Shown here: positions 53,965 to 62,641 of the stretch, one piece after another | Numbering within the stretch: the first letter of the stretch is position 1 | Layout: every line of letters starts with the position of its first letter | Origin: Flavobacteriaceae bacterium HL-DH10 | GTDB lineage: Bacteria; Bacteroidota; Bacteroidia; Flavobacteriales; Flavobacteriaceae | DNA length: 64,000 bases | Assembly: GCA_031826515.1 (NCBI GenBank) | Contig: CP134536.1 | Location: forward strand, 1,748,001 to 1,812,000 | Direction: 5' to 3' | Translations under genes and position numbers: made by a program | Notes under the pieces: generated by a model | Told to the model about the DNA's origin: nothing | Seen by the model: the letters and a program-made list of their open reading frames with translations, nothing else | Databases searched by the model: none

Positions 53965-54414
53965 TTAAATAGGTTTTATCCAAAGCAAGTGTTTCCATCT
54001 TTCTTTTTCATTTAAAATAAGTATTATATTTATTGTAAATAAAACACCTGTTTGTATAAGTTCTCCAATGTCGTTGGGTTCTAAAAACAAGTGAAAAAGG
54101 AAAATATGCAATGTAATAGGGAGCAAAAAAAGGGCGCCAATAAATCCTGAACCTTGAATAATTAAAAGTAATCCAAAGAGCAACTCACAAATTCCAAGTA
54201 CTTGCCAAAAATACCCAGTTTGTTTAGATCCACTTATATATAATACTTTTTGAAGTGTTGATTCTTTTTCGGGTGATGAAAATTTATTAGCTGTTTCTAA
54301 AACTTTAATAGGACTCGGAATAGTTTTTTCAAATTTATGAATACCACCATATACCATAAAACCTCCAAGAATTAAACGAACTAAAATATAAAATACGCTG
54401 ATTGATAATTTCAT
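53965..54414 (-). CDS. DoxX-like membrane protein
   Basis: A 149-residue integral membrane protein with four hydrophobic segments (about residues 5-22, 68-88, 92-112 and 118-136). The N-terminal LVRLILGGFMVYGGIHKF and GICELLFGLLLIIQ segments fit the DoxX/DoxD-like family. It lies downstream of the hmuY-receptor pair, about 90 bases past the HmuY stop codon, and may be part of that iron-uptake unit. The function is unknown. Confidence 0.72.
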   Translation of the reverse strand: MKLSISVFYILVRLILGGFMVYGGIHKFEKTIPSPIKVLETANKFSSPEKESTLQKVLYISGSKQTGYFWQVLGICELLFGLLLIIQGSGFIGALFLLPITLHIFLFHLFLEPNDIGELIQTGVLFTINIILILNEKERWKHLLWIKPI

Positions 54415-54504
54415 CTGTTTAAATTTTATTTTTTATTGGTCAGATTTAATTCGTTAATAACATTTCGTTTAGTAATAACGTAATTATTATGACTCATTTC
54501 ATAA

Positions 54505-55134
54505 TTAAAAAGTAGTTACACCTTCATTAGGTTGGTATACATAGTTAAAAGTGTAGTAAGGCGTTGCATCTACAAAAGCATCAGGATTATCAGGCGCATT
54601 TTCATAATAACTCAAAATCTCTACTTTTGCATAAAGCCCTTTATTGGTTTTAAAAACAAGAATTTTTCCAGGAGTTGGACTGATTACATGACTAGGAGGG
54701 CCAGCATATGTATACCATCCGTTTCCACTTCCTGTAGTAATGGCATATCCTGTATCCGAATCTTGTGTAAAAAGAGATGTGTCTACTTCGTTAATTGAAG
54801 CTATCGTTCCATTAGCAATATACACAGCAGCATTTCCTGTTCTATCAGGTTCATCAGTTGTTTCTAAAGAAACACCTCCGTTTACAATAATAGAAGTTCC
54901 TCTAAAGGCAATATCCCAATCGGTTTCACTTGTTGTTATTTCTCCTGTTTCAAAATTAAACTTAGTAAAAGAACCAGAGATATCCTCTCCCGATCCTTGA
55001 CCTCCAGAATGAGGCGCATGTAAGTTTGAAATGGTTTTAGATTCTATGTCTAAAATAGTTGGAGTATCATCATCATTACAAGATGAGAAACCAATAAAAA
55101 GAGCGACTAATGTTAAAAATTTAAATGTGTTCAT
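54505..55134 (-). CDS. hmuY: HmuY-family heme-binding lipoprotein
   Basis: A 209-residue lipoprotein (lipobox FSSC) of the HmuY family, which captures heme at the outer surface and hands it to a TonB-dependent receptor. The WDIAFRGTSIIVNGG segment (about residues 77-91) is the family hallmark. It follows the receptor gene by 18 bases, the normal hmuR-hmuY arrangement. In Porphyromonas HmuY the heme ligands are two His; equivalent residues cannot be assigned here. Confidence 0.9.
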   Translation of the reverse strand: MNTFKFLTLVALFIGFSSCNDDDTPTILDIESKTISNLHAPHSGGQGSGEDISGSFTKFNFETGEITTSETDWDIAFRGTSIIVNGGVSLETTDEPDRTGNAAVYIANGTIASINEVDTSLFTQDSDTGYAITTGSGNGWYTYAGPPSHVISPTPGKILVFKTNKGLYAKVEILSYYENAPDNPDAFVDATPYYTFNYVYQPNEGVTTF

Positions 55135-55152
55135 AGTGTTTATATATAATTA

Positions 55153-57234
55153 TTAAAATTGAATGTGTAGTTTTCCATAAATAATACGTCCTGAAATATT
55201 GGTGATATTTTGAGGGTCTGTAAATCCTAAAATATTATCAATACCAAAGCCTATTTTATGGTTTTTAAAAAGTGTTTTATTTAAAGCAAAATCCCAAATG
55301 GTGTAGCCTTTAACAAAATCATCATAGCGGTCTAAATATGTATTTCCATTGCTATCTATAATGCCATATTTACTACGATAGGTTCCACGAATGTTGGCAT
55401 CTAAAAGCCATTTTGTGAATTCGTAAAATACCTTAATGTTTCCCATGTGGCGAGATCTATTAAATAAACCGAAGTAATCTTCTTTTTTAAGTTGAAAGGA
55501 AGGAGAACTAGAAGATACTCTTGCGTAAACAGTACCATTTTTAAAAGCTGTTTCTGCTGTTTTATCTTTAGCAATAAGTAATTGATAGCCCCCAGAAATT
55601 TTTAAGCTATTATTAGGTTTCCAATTTGTATTAAATTCAATACCTTGAGTGTATACCGTATTTATGTTGAAGTAACTAAATACATTTTGTCCATTCGTTT
55701 TATTAGCAATAACACGAGTATCAATTAAATCGTTTATACTATTTCTAAAAATATTTAGGTGTAATTTTAAGGAAGAAAAAGGTTGGTAATCTGCACCTAA
55801 ATTCAAGCTTATAGAATTCTCAGAATTTAAATCGCTTTCAAATTCAGTAATAGGTATAATAATGTTTGCAATTTGTCCTTCTGCTTGTAGTTCTGGAATT
55901 TTTGTGCCAACCGCATTATAACCTAAAACGGTGTATCCAACAGTGGCATTGGTAAAATCGAAATATAATTGTCTGAAATCGGGAGTCTTAAATCCGTAAC
56001 CAACGGATGCTTTAATGGCTAATTCGCTATTAAATTCATATCTAATAGCTGCTTTGGGGCTAAACTGCGATTTGTATTTATTATGATTATCAAAACGAGC
56101 TCCTAGAATAATATTAATATTCTCATTTGGGTTTGTATCATATTGTAAGTAAGCATAAGGTGAATTAAATTCTGGATTGGTTGAAAAGTCAGTTCTCTTC
56201 AACGTTTCATGATTCCAACCTAAACCACCAATAAAAGCACTTTTTTTAGAAGCATTAAAAGTTGCTCTAATTTCTGGACGCAATAAAAATTGATTAAAAT
56301 AACTATCACTAAACCTAGATTCATCTGGGTTATTTAAGTATTCGTTGGCTTTATAACGCGTAGCATAAAATTCAAAATAGCTATGCCATTTTTTACTATA
56401 GGTATGACCTAGCTTTAAATGCGTATTCCACTCGTTTATATTACTTTCTCCATTTAAGGTAGCTGATGCCACATAATCTTGGTTTTGTGTGTAATATTTA
56501 CCAGAAATTAAAAGATTGGTAGCCTTTGAAAATTCATAAGTAACTTTTGTGTTTAAAGTATAGTTACTAAAAGGCTCTATAGTTTTTAAATCATCACTTT
56601 TATCTAAATCATAGCCATTACTACTATATCTATTCAAAAAAGTAGTTATTCCAAGTTTTTGTTTTTTGTAATTTATGGAGCTGCTTAAATCGTTGGTGTT
56701 AAAGCTACCATGCCTGTAATTTACATGACCAATAAACCCTTCTTTAGGTGTTTCGGTAATTATATTAATAACACCTCCAAGCGCTTCACTTCCGTATAAA
56801 CAGGAAGATGCGCCTTTAACTATTTCTATTTGTTTTGTATTGCCAACAGTAATTCTATTAAGGTCTAGAGTACCTGCCGAACGTCCCACAAGCGGTACAC
56901 CATCAACAAGAATTAAGGTGTATTGCGCATCTAAACCTTGTAATTGAATACCATCTCCTCCACCAAAATCTGAAACTGTAATTAAACCAGTTTGCTCATT
57001 TAAAATATCATTTAATCGAACTGAATTAGATCTTTCAATATCCTTTTTACTAATAATTTGAGCGGGTAGCGGTAAAGATGATAATTGTCTTGTAGTCCGG
57101 GTTGCTGTTATTATTATTTCATCTAAATCTTTAGTTTTTGTAGAATCTTTGGAGGCATTACTTTCTTGAGAAAAAGAATAGCTCACAAAAAAAAGTGAAA
57201 AATAAATACAGAAATATTTTTTATTTAGAATCAT
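55153..57234 (-). CDS. TonB-dependent heme receptor (HmuR-like)
   Basis: Outer-membrane receptor, 693 residues. A signal peptide (ending SYSFSQ) leads directly into a plug domain (about residues 35-165: EIIITATRTTRQLSSLPLPAQI, then LILVDGVPLVGRS, then IEIVKGASSCLYGSEALGGVINI) and a 22-strand-type barrel ending in Phe (GRIIYGKLHIQF). It lacks the extra N-terminal carboxypeptidase-like domain of the receptor at 16855. It heads the operon with hmuY. Its promoter has a perfect palindrome over the -33 region, consistent with iron- or heme-responsive repression. Confidence 0.92.
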   Translation of the reverse strand: MILNKKYFCIYFSLFFVSYSFSQESNASKDSTKTKDLDEIIITATRTTRQLSSLPLPAQIISKKDIERSNSVRLNDILNEQTGLITVSDFGGGDGIQLQGLDAQYTLILVDGVPLVGRSAGTLDLNRITVGNTKQIEIVKGASSCLYGSEALGGVINIITETPKEGFIGHVNYRHGSFNTNDLSSSINYKKQKLGITTFLNRYSSNGYDLDKSDDLKTIEPFSNYTLNTKVTYEFSKATNLLISGKYYTQNQDYVASATLNGESNINEWNTHLKLGHTYSKKWHSYFEFYATRYKANEYLNNPDESRFSDSYFNQFLLRPEIRATFNASKKSAFIGGLGWNHETLKRTDFSTNPEFNSPYAYLQYDTNPNENINIILGARFDNHNKYKSQFSPKAAIRYEFNSELAIKASVGYGFKTPDFRQLYFDFTNATVGYTVLGYNAVGTKIPELQAEGQIANIIIPITEFESDLNSENSISLNLGADYQPFSSLKLHLNIFRNSINDLIDTRVIANKTNGQNVFSYFNINTVYTQGIEFNTNWKPNNSLKISGGYQLLIAKDKTAETAFKNGTVYARVSSSSPSFQLKKEDYFGLFNRSRHMGNIKVFYEFTKWLLDANIRGTYRSKYGIIDSNGNTYLDRYDDFVKGYTIWDFALNKTLFKNHKIGFGIDNILGFTDPQNITNISGRIIYGKLHIQF

Positions 57235-57251
57235 TCTTAATTAATTTGCTG

Positions 57252-57284
57252 CAAATATATAAGTTATTTTAATTTAGTCTAAAT
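57252..57284 (-). promoter_or_regulatory. Promoter and palindromic operator of the heme receptor operon
   Basis: Minus-strand -7 box TATATTTG (57259-57252) with the perfect 6-1-6 palindrome ATTTAG-T-CTAAAT (57272-57284) lying 12 bases upstream, over the expected -33 position. The palindrome also lies 54 bases before the start of the divergent DUF6607 gene, so one site could serve both directions. The TTAG-N-CTAA core resembles the centre of DtxR/IdeR-type operators. Confidence 0.6.
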
Positions 57285-57337
57285 AAGAATTGATAAATTT
57301 TAAATTTTTTTTAATCATTAATATCAAAATATTAACA

Positions 57338-58228
57338 ATGAAACAATTAGCACTTTTACCATTATTATTTTTAGCATTTTCATTACAAATGAATGCGCAA
57401 ACCAAAAAAGAAAAAGATCAAAATGCCATAAAGGATATGTGTGGTTGTTATGAAATTAAGTTTAAATATGCCGAAACTTTTTCTCCAGATATTGCTTATG
57501 AAAAAGCTTATGATTACAGAGCACACGCCTTAGAATGGGCAGAATTAGTAACCGATAAAGACAATAAAATTGGCATTCAACATTTACTAGTTGTTAATGA
57601 TACTATGGTTATTAAGCATTGGCGACAAGATTGGGAATTTGAAAACAAAAGTTTATTTACATATAAAGCAAAGAACACTTGGGATGTAAAACATGTAACT
57701 GAAGATGAAGTAAAAGGACAGTGGTCTCAAAAAGTATATCAAGTAGATGATAGTCCGCGTTATTCTAGTTCGGCAACTTGGGTTCATGTCGATGGAAAAC
57801 GTTTTTGGGAAAACAAAACCGATGCACCACTTCCTAGACGCGAATACTCTAAAAGAGATGATTATAACATTTTAGTAAGAGGAAACCGTGTCCAACTTAA
57901 AGATTATGGATGGTTACATGAACAAGATAACGATAAAGTTATAAGAACAAAAGGAGAGGAAGACGAATTATTAGTTCAAGAAAAAGGCTATAATATTTAT
58001 ACAAAAGTAGCTGATGAAAAGTGTAAAGTTGCTAAAGCATGGTGGAAGAAAAACAACAAAGTTTGGGTAAAAGTTAGAAAAGAATGGGATAAAGTCTTTG
58101 CCGAAAATACCGAGGTGAAATTAAAAGAAAAAGTAGATGGTAAAAAACTATACGAGTACTTATTTGCCTTAAAAAATAACGCTACAAGTAAAGATATTAG
58201 AACCATTATTAACAAGTTTTTAAACTAG
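57338..58228 (+). CDS. DUF6607 exported protein, divergent from the heme receptor
   Basis: A 296-residue exported protein starting MKQLALLPLL, with a signal peptide ending NAQT. It fits the DUF6607 family: an N-terminal DMCGCYEIKFKYAETF motif and WVHVDGKRFWENKTDAPLPRREY in the middle. It is rich in Trp and His, which would suit a heme-related or metal-related role, but no function is known. The in-frame ATG at 57290 is rejected as start because it would put 16 extra residues before the signal peptide. It shares its upstream region with the heme receptor operon. Confidence 0.82.
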   Translation: MKQLALLPLLFLAFSLQMNAQTKKEKDQNAIKDMCGCYEIKFKYAETFSPDIAYEKAYDYRAHALEWAELVTDKDNKIGIQHLLVVNDTMVIKHWRQDWEFENKSLFTYKAKNTWDVKHVTEDEVKGQWSQKVYQVDDSPRYSSSATWVHVDGKRFWENKTDAPLPRREYSKRDDYNILVRGNRVQLKDYGWLHEQDNDKVIRTKGEEDELLVQEKGYNIYTKVADEKCKVAKAWWKKNNKVWVKVRKEWDKVFAENTEVKLKEKVDGKKLYEYLFALKNNATSKDIRTIINKFLN

Positions 58229-58258
58229 TAAACAATTCTTTAACAGCACATTTTAGCT

Positions 58259-58621
58259 ATGGACGATATAAATACAATTTATTATAATAATTTCGGAATA
58301 GCATTCCAATGGAAAAGATGTGCTGCTAAAGATTTTAAGAAAATTCAATTAGTCTTTAGAAACACAGGTTTGTTTTTAACAGAAAAGGAGCTTTTTCAGT
58401 TTTCTAATAATATAGAAAAGTCTATAGAAAAGTCTTGTTATTGTGAAGATTGTAAAAAAAATAATTATTACAAATCGCTACTTTTAGAAGCTCCAAACCC
58501 ACAAACAAGCTTTGCAATGAGTTATGCTGAATTAAAAGATATGCAAGATTTATTAAGTGGTACTTTGTTTCAATTAGGCTTAGATAAAATGCTTAAAAAT
58601 TTCACTATTGATAATAGCTGA
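58259..58621 (+). CDS. Small Cys-containing protein next to DUF6607
   Basis: A 120-residue cytoplasmic-looking protein with a C-C-C cluster (SCYCEDCKK, about residues 59-67) and an upstream RCAAKDF that could bind a metal or cofactor. It may belong to the DUF6686 group of small Bacteroidota proteins, but this was not confirmed. It lies 30 bases after DUF6607 in the same direction and could be co-transcribed with it. Confidence 0.7.
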   Translation: MDDINTIYYNNFGIAFQWKRCAAKDFKKIQLVFRNTGLFLTEKELFQFSNNIEKSIEKSCYCEDCKKNNYYKSLLLEAPNPQTSFAMSYAELKDMQDLLSGTLFQLGLDKMLKNFTIDNS

Positions 58622-58623
58622 AT

Positions 58624-59139
58624 CTAAGCATTAATTTCTGAGGCAGTATCTGTTTCTTTAGGCGCTAAAAGATTAGGGAATATCATTGGGAATATTTCTT
58701 TTACAGGTTTGTAAAGGACGGTTTCTTCAATATTTTCTTCATCAACAAAGGTGATAGTGCTATTTAGTTTGTCAAAAATATTTAGCACAATACTTAAAAT
58801 TAGTGCAATTTTTATAGCCCCAAAAATACCACCAAGTAATTTGTTTAAAATGCCTAGAGCTGCAAAATTCGCTAACTTTGTAAGCGCTTTTCCTGCTAAG
58901 GCTATAGCTAAAACAATAATGATAAACGTTATGGCAAAGGCAACAATATTAATAGTTTTTTCATCCCACTCAGTTTTAGTTTGTAAAAATTCGGAAGCAA
59001 AGTTGCTAAAATGTATGGCACCATAAACACCTGCAATTAATGCAACTAATGAGGAAACTTCAACAAAAAGCCCTTTCATAAAACCTCGAACAAGTCCAAA
59101 TAAAACCAAGGCACCTAAAACAATATCAATAACACTCAT
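58624..59139 (-). CDS. CvpA-family membrane protein
   Basis: A 171-residue inner-membrane protein with four hydrophobic helices (about residues 4-20, 26-45, 64-84 and 100-122). The N-terminal VIDIVLGALVLFGLVRGFMKG and the Gly-rich NKLLGGIFGAIK loop are typical of the CvpA family, linked to colicin V production or envelope stress tolerance in E. coli. The role here is unproven. It converges on the small Cys-containing gene with two bases between stops. Confidence 0.85.
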   Translation of the reverse strand: MSVIDIVLGALVLFGLVRGFMKGLFVEVSSLVALIAGVYGAIHFSNFASEFLQTKTEWDEKTINIVAFAITFIIIVLAIALAGKALTKLANFAALGILNKLLGGIFGAIKIALILSIVLNIFDKLNSTITFVDEENIEETVLYKPVKEIFPMIFPNLLAPKETDTASEINA

Positions 59140-59308
59140 ACGTATACAATTTAAGCAAATATAAAATAATAGTAAGACTTAGGTTTATTAACTTTGCAGC
59201 TTTAATTAGTGAAACTAATATTTTAAACTTTTGTTGTTTATAAATATTTTTTAGTGGAACTAATTCCGATTTAATATCGGGAACTCATTATAATATAGGA
59301 TAAACTTC

Positions 59309-59665
59309 ATGGCAAGAGACGAAGAATTAAAGGAACGCTGGGATTTGGTGGTAGAAAAACTATCCAATCAATTTGCTGATGGAGACAGGTTAGATCTTGA
59401 TGCCATTATTTATCTAATAGGTGTGCAAGAACTTGGACAGTTAGCGCAAAGCTTTAAAAAAGATCAAAAGTTAGATTTAATGCATATTGCTATTTGCAAG
59501 TTGCTAACGCCTTATGGTTATTACGAGCTCGATTTTGTAGATAATGAAGGCTGGCCACATTACAAAACTTTAGAAGCTTTACCACATTTAAAAGCAGGCG
59601 AGCAAAGTGTTTTAATGAAAGAAGCTATTGTAAACTATTTTTTAGAAACCGAATTTATAGATTAG
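59309..59665 (+). CDS. Small conserved protein of unknown function
   Basis: A 118-residue acidic, soluble protein with no signal peptide and no recognised domain. Distinctive segments are RWDLVVEKLSNQFADGD and LLTPYGYYELDFVDNEGWPHY. It appears to be a single gene between cvpA and pheS. Compact size, good start context and the lack of alternative frames support it as real. Confidence 0.75.
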   Translation: MARDEELKERWDLVVEKLSNQFADGDRLDLDAIIYLIGVQELGQLAQSFKKDQKLDLMHIAICKLLTPYGYYELDFVDNEGWPHYKTLEALPHLKAGEQSVLMKEAIVNYFLETEFID

Positions 59666-59769
59666 GAATTTTACGTCTTTGCTAAGAAATTTTTCATTTG
59701 CAGAAGCAATCTCTTTCTTTTTTACAGATTACTTTGTCGTTTCCTCCTCGTAATGAGGATAAATTAATT

Positions 59770-59777
59770 AAATTTGC
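59770..59777 (+). promoter_or_regulatory. -7 box upstream of pheS
   Basis: TAAATTTG matches TAnnTTTG exactly, 21 bases before the pheS start codon. A small hairpin TCCTC/GAGGA (59741-59756) lies just upstream. Confidence 0.5.
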
Positions 59778-59798
59778 ATTCATTTTTGAAATGACGTC

Positions 59799-60818
59799 AT
59801 GATAGATAAGATAAAAGAACTTATAGCCGAAGCCGAAGCTTTTAAAGCGCAAACCAAAGAAGAGGTTGAAACATTCCGTATAAAGTATTTAGGTAAAAAA
59901 GGATTGTTAAACGATTTTTTTGCCGAGTTTAAAAATGTAGCAAACGACCAGAAAAAGGAATTTGGTCAAACCATAAATAAGCTTAAAAAAACAGCTGAAG
60001 ACAAGGTAAATGCATTAAAGGAAGAGCTAGAAAGTAAAGAAGAAGTAAAAGGTGTTTATGGCGATTTATCACGTCCAGGAGAACCTGTTCAAATAGGAGC
60101 ACGTCATCCAATTTCAATTGTTAAAAATCAAATTATAGATATTTTTTCTCGTATTGGTTTTAACGTAAGTGAAGGTCCGGAAATTGAAGATGATTGGCAT
60201 AACTTTACGGCGTTAAACCTACCAGAGTATCATCCAGCACGTGATATGCAGGATACATTTTTTGTTCAAACTAACCCAGATATTTTATTACGCACACACA
60301 CCAGTTCGGTACAAGTGCGTTATATGGAAAATAATAAACCGCCTATTCGTACTATATCACCAGGTCGTGTTTATAGAAACGAAGCGATTTCGGCACGTTC
60401 ACATTGTTTTTTTCATCAAGTAGAAGGTTTATATATTGATAAAGACGTAAGTTTTGCCGATTTAAAACAAACACTTCAACACTTTACTACCGAAATGTTT
60501 GGTAAAAGTAAAATACGTTTACGTCCATCGTACTTCCCATTTACAGAACCAAGTGCAGAAATAGATGTGTATTGGGGATTAGAAACAGAAACCGATTATA
60601 AAATAACCAAAGGAACAGGTTGGTTAGAAATTGGTGGTTGTGGTATGGTAGACCCTAATGTTTTAGAAAATTGTAAAATAGATGCTAAAGCATATTCAGG
60701 ATTTGCTTTTGGTGTAGGTGTAGATCGTATAGCTATGTTATTGCATCAAATAGGAGATATTCGTTTATTAAGTGAAAATGATGTTAGGTTTTTAGAGCAG
60801 TTTAAATCTGCGTTATAA
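59799..60818 (+). CDS. pheS: Phenylalanyl-tRNA synthetase alpha subunit
   Basis: Catalytic subunit of the heterotetrameric synthetase that charges tRNA-Phe, 339 residues. An N-terminal coiled-coil arm (about residues 1-85, EEVETFRIKYLGKKG) precedes the class II core: motif 1 region GARHPISIV, motif 2 RTISPGRVYRNEAISARSHC and motif 3 GFAFGVGVDRIAMLL. The phenylalanine-pocket segment GCGMVDPNVLE is present. A REP-like palindrome follows the stop codon closely. pheT is not in the window. Confidence 0.97.
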   Translation: MIDKIKELIAEAEAFKAQTKEEVETFRIKYLGKKGLLNDFFAEFKNVANDQKKEFGQTINKLKKTAEDKVNALKEELESKEEVKGVYGDLSRPGEPVQIGARHPISIVKNQIIDIFSRIGFNVSEGPEIEDDWHNFTALNLPEYHPARDMQDTFFVQTNPDILLRTHTSSVQVRYMENNKPPIRTISPGRVYRNEAISARSHCFFHQVEGLYIDKDVSFADLKQTLQHFTTEMFGKSKIRLRPSYFPFTEPSAEIDVYWGLETETDYKITKGTGWLEIGGCGMVDPNVLENCKIDAKAYSGFAFGVGVDRIAMLLHQIGDIRLLSENDVRFLEQFKSAL

Positions 60819-60823
60819 CTGTC

Positions 60824-60843
60824 ATTCCTGCGAAGGCAGGAAT
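60824..60843. repeat. REP-like palindrome, copy 4
   Basis: ATTCCTGCGAAGGCAGGAAT, identical to copy 3, starting six bases after the pheS stop codon. Confidence 0.75.
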
Positions 60844-60870
60844 CTTTTCAATTGAATTTCTTAGTTTATT

Positions 60871-61266
60871 ATGAAAGACGATATTATTATTCCCAAAGTA
60901 GAAGGCGTTTATATAGCAGTAGTAAACGAGTATAACGATATTTATAAAACTCAAGATTGGAACGCTTATATAATTAATGAAAAAGAGGTTGATTTAGAGA
61001 TGGTGCTTATTGTAACTAGTGGTTACAGTGAAGAAAAAATTACATCTACATTTAGAAAAAAATTAGATGTTTTACCTAAAAAAAGTTATGCTAAAATAGA
61101 GTTGATGCAAGAAGATTTATTTGCTTTGAATAACACTTTTAAAGTTACTTTTTTTGAAGGGAATACCATGTTTGATAAAATATACTTATTTAGAAAAAAC
61201 ACTATAAATTTAAAGGCTTTGCAAACCATTCCTTTAATGCAGGTTAAAGGGGTTTTGGTAAAGTAA
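60871..61266 (+). CDS. Small protein of unknown function downstream of pheS
   Basis: A 131-residue soluble protein, sometimes named after pheS in databases because of its position only. Its segments IIIPKVEGVYIAVVNEYND and KLDVLPKKSYAKIELMQ do not reveal a known enzyme fold. The composition is alternately hydrophobic and charged, which suggests a beta-rich domain. Confidence 0.75.
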   Translation: MKDDIIIPKVEGVYIAVVNEYNDIYKTQDWNAYIINEKEVDLEMVLIVTSGYSEEKITSTFRKKLDVLPKKSYAKIELMQEDLFALNNTFKVTFFEGNTMFDKIYLFRKNTINLKALQTIPLMQVKGVLVK

Positions 61267-61507
61267 AAAATTCCTTTAAAAAAAGGAATCTCATAAATTT
61301 ATTCTACAATTTTTTTTTGAAGTTCTTTATTACGTTAGAGATTATAGGCTTTCAACTGCGCTCAAGATAAACTCATCCTTTTTTTATTTTAAAATAAAAC
61401 AGACTTTAAAAACAGGATCCTGACTTTATTATGGATTCCTACCTTCGCAGGAATGACAAAACAAAAATATAGAGTAAAGCTTTGGTCTTTAGGTAACACC
61501 CAAATAA
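61267..61507. other. Intergenic region between convergent genes with repeat remnants
   Basis: Holds a short hairpin ATTCCTTT/AAAGGAAT just after the upstream stop codon, an AACTGCGCTCAAGATAAAC segment that looks like a flavobacterial interspersed repeat, and the fifth REP-like palindrome at 61435-61454. No gene is seen. Confidence 0.6.
61435..61454. repeat. REP-like palindrome, copy 5 (opposite orientation)
   Basis: ATTCCTACCTTCGCAGGAAT, the reverse-oriented form of copies 3 and 4 with one stem mismatch, between the pheS-linked gene and gpsA. Confidence 0.7.
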
Positions 61508-62509
61508 TTAATCCAACTTCTCAGTTAATTTAGTAAACACTTTTTTCGGGTCTTTGTTTTCGTATAAAATCTCGTAAACAGCATTTATAATGGGAATTTG
61601 GGCTTTTTTTGCGTTTTTTTCATGAAGTAAATGGGCGCTTTTAGTAGCGTAATACCCTTCAGCAACCATACTCATTTCCATTTGAGCCGATTTTACAGTA
61701 TAGCCTTTACCAATCATATTACCAAACATGCGATTTCTAGAAAACACGGAATATCCTGTAACTAATAAATCGCCTAAATAAGCTGAATTATTAATGTTAC
61801 GTTTCATTTTATGTCTTTTCTTTATAAAACGTTTCATTTCCCGAATGGCATTGCTCATTAATACACTCTGGAAATTATCACCATACCCTAAACCATGAGC
61901 AATACCTGCAGCAATAGCATAAATATTTTTAAGCATAACTGCATATTCAACACCTATAACATCGTCGCTAATTTTGGTTTTTATATAATCGCTTGATAAA
62001 GTATTAGCAATATTTTTTGCTTTATTTTCATCAGAGCATGAAATGGTTAAATACGATAAACGTTCTAAAGCAACCTCTTCAGCATGACAAGGACCTGCGA
62101 TAACCGCAATATTATCATAAGGGACTTTATAAATGGCGTGAAAATGTTCGCCAACTAAAAGTCCTGTTTCTGGCATGATACCTTTTACAGCAGATACTAT
62201 TGTTTTATTAGAGATATCGACAGTTAATTTTTCTAATTCACTGTGTATAAAAGCAGAAGGAATTACAAAAATTAAAACATCGGCATAGTCAGCAATTTCA
62301 TTTATATCGTTGCTAATTTTTAGCTGTTCTAAATGAAACTCTACCGAACTTAAATAATTAGGGTTGTGTTGCTCTCTTAAAAGATGTTCTTTAGTATAAA
62401 CACTGCGCATATACCAACCTATTTCATCCAAGTTTTCAGAAAGCATTTTTACAATAGCTGTCGCCCAACTTCCTGCACCAAAAACCGCATATTTTAAAGG
62501 TTTATTCAT
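61508..62509 (-). CDS. gpsA: NAD(P)H-dependent glycerol-3-phosphate dehydrogenase
   Basis: Reduces dihydroxyacetone phosphate to glycerol-3-phosphate for phospholipid synthesis, about 333 residues. The dinucleotide motif is VFGAGSWATAI near the N-terminus; the active-site region contains SAVKGIMPE, IAGPCHAEEVA, and the catalytic Lys in VEYAVMLKNIYAIAAGIAHG. The start at 62509 (MNKPLKYAVF) is chosen because an upstream ATG at 62557 would add a hydrophobic stretch not found in this family. Confidence 0.94.
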   Translation of the reverse strand: MNKPLKYAVFGAGSWATAIVKMLSENLDEIGWYMRSVYTKEHLLREQHNPNYLSSVEFHLEQLKISNDINEIADYADVLIFVIPSAFIHSELEKLTVDISNKTIVSAVKGIMPETGLLVGEHFHAIYKVPYDNIAVIAGPCHAEEVALERLSYLTISCSDENKAKNIANTLSSDYIKTKISDDVIGVEYAVMLKNIYAIAAGIAHGLGYGDNFQSVLMSNAIREMKRFIKKRHKMKRNINNSAYLGDLLVTGYSVFSRNRMFGNMIGKGYTVKSAQMEMSMVAEGYYATKSAHLLHEKNAKKAQIPIINAVYEILYENKDPKKVFTKLTEKLD

Positions 62510-62641
62510 AAAAGGATAAATCATTATAAGTTCAAAAATACATAAAATATTAATCATTGTTATAGCGTCAAAATAATAAGAATTTATTTTTTTGGCACGT
62601 GTTTTGAAATGCTTGAATTAGAAACTATAAAATATTTGATT

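Noticed and set aside
54532-55000. Plus-strand open frames opposite hmuY
   Set aside because: They lie fully antisense to the HmuY coding sequence and show no protein-like composition.
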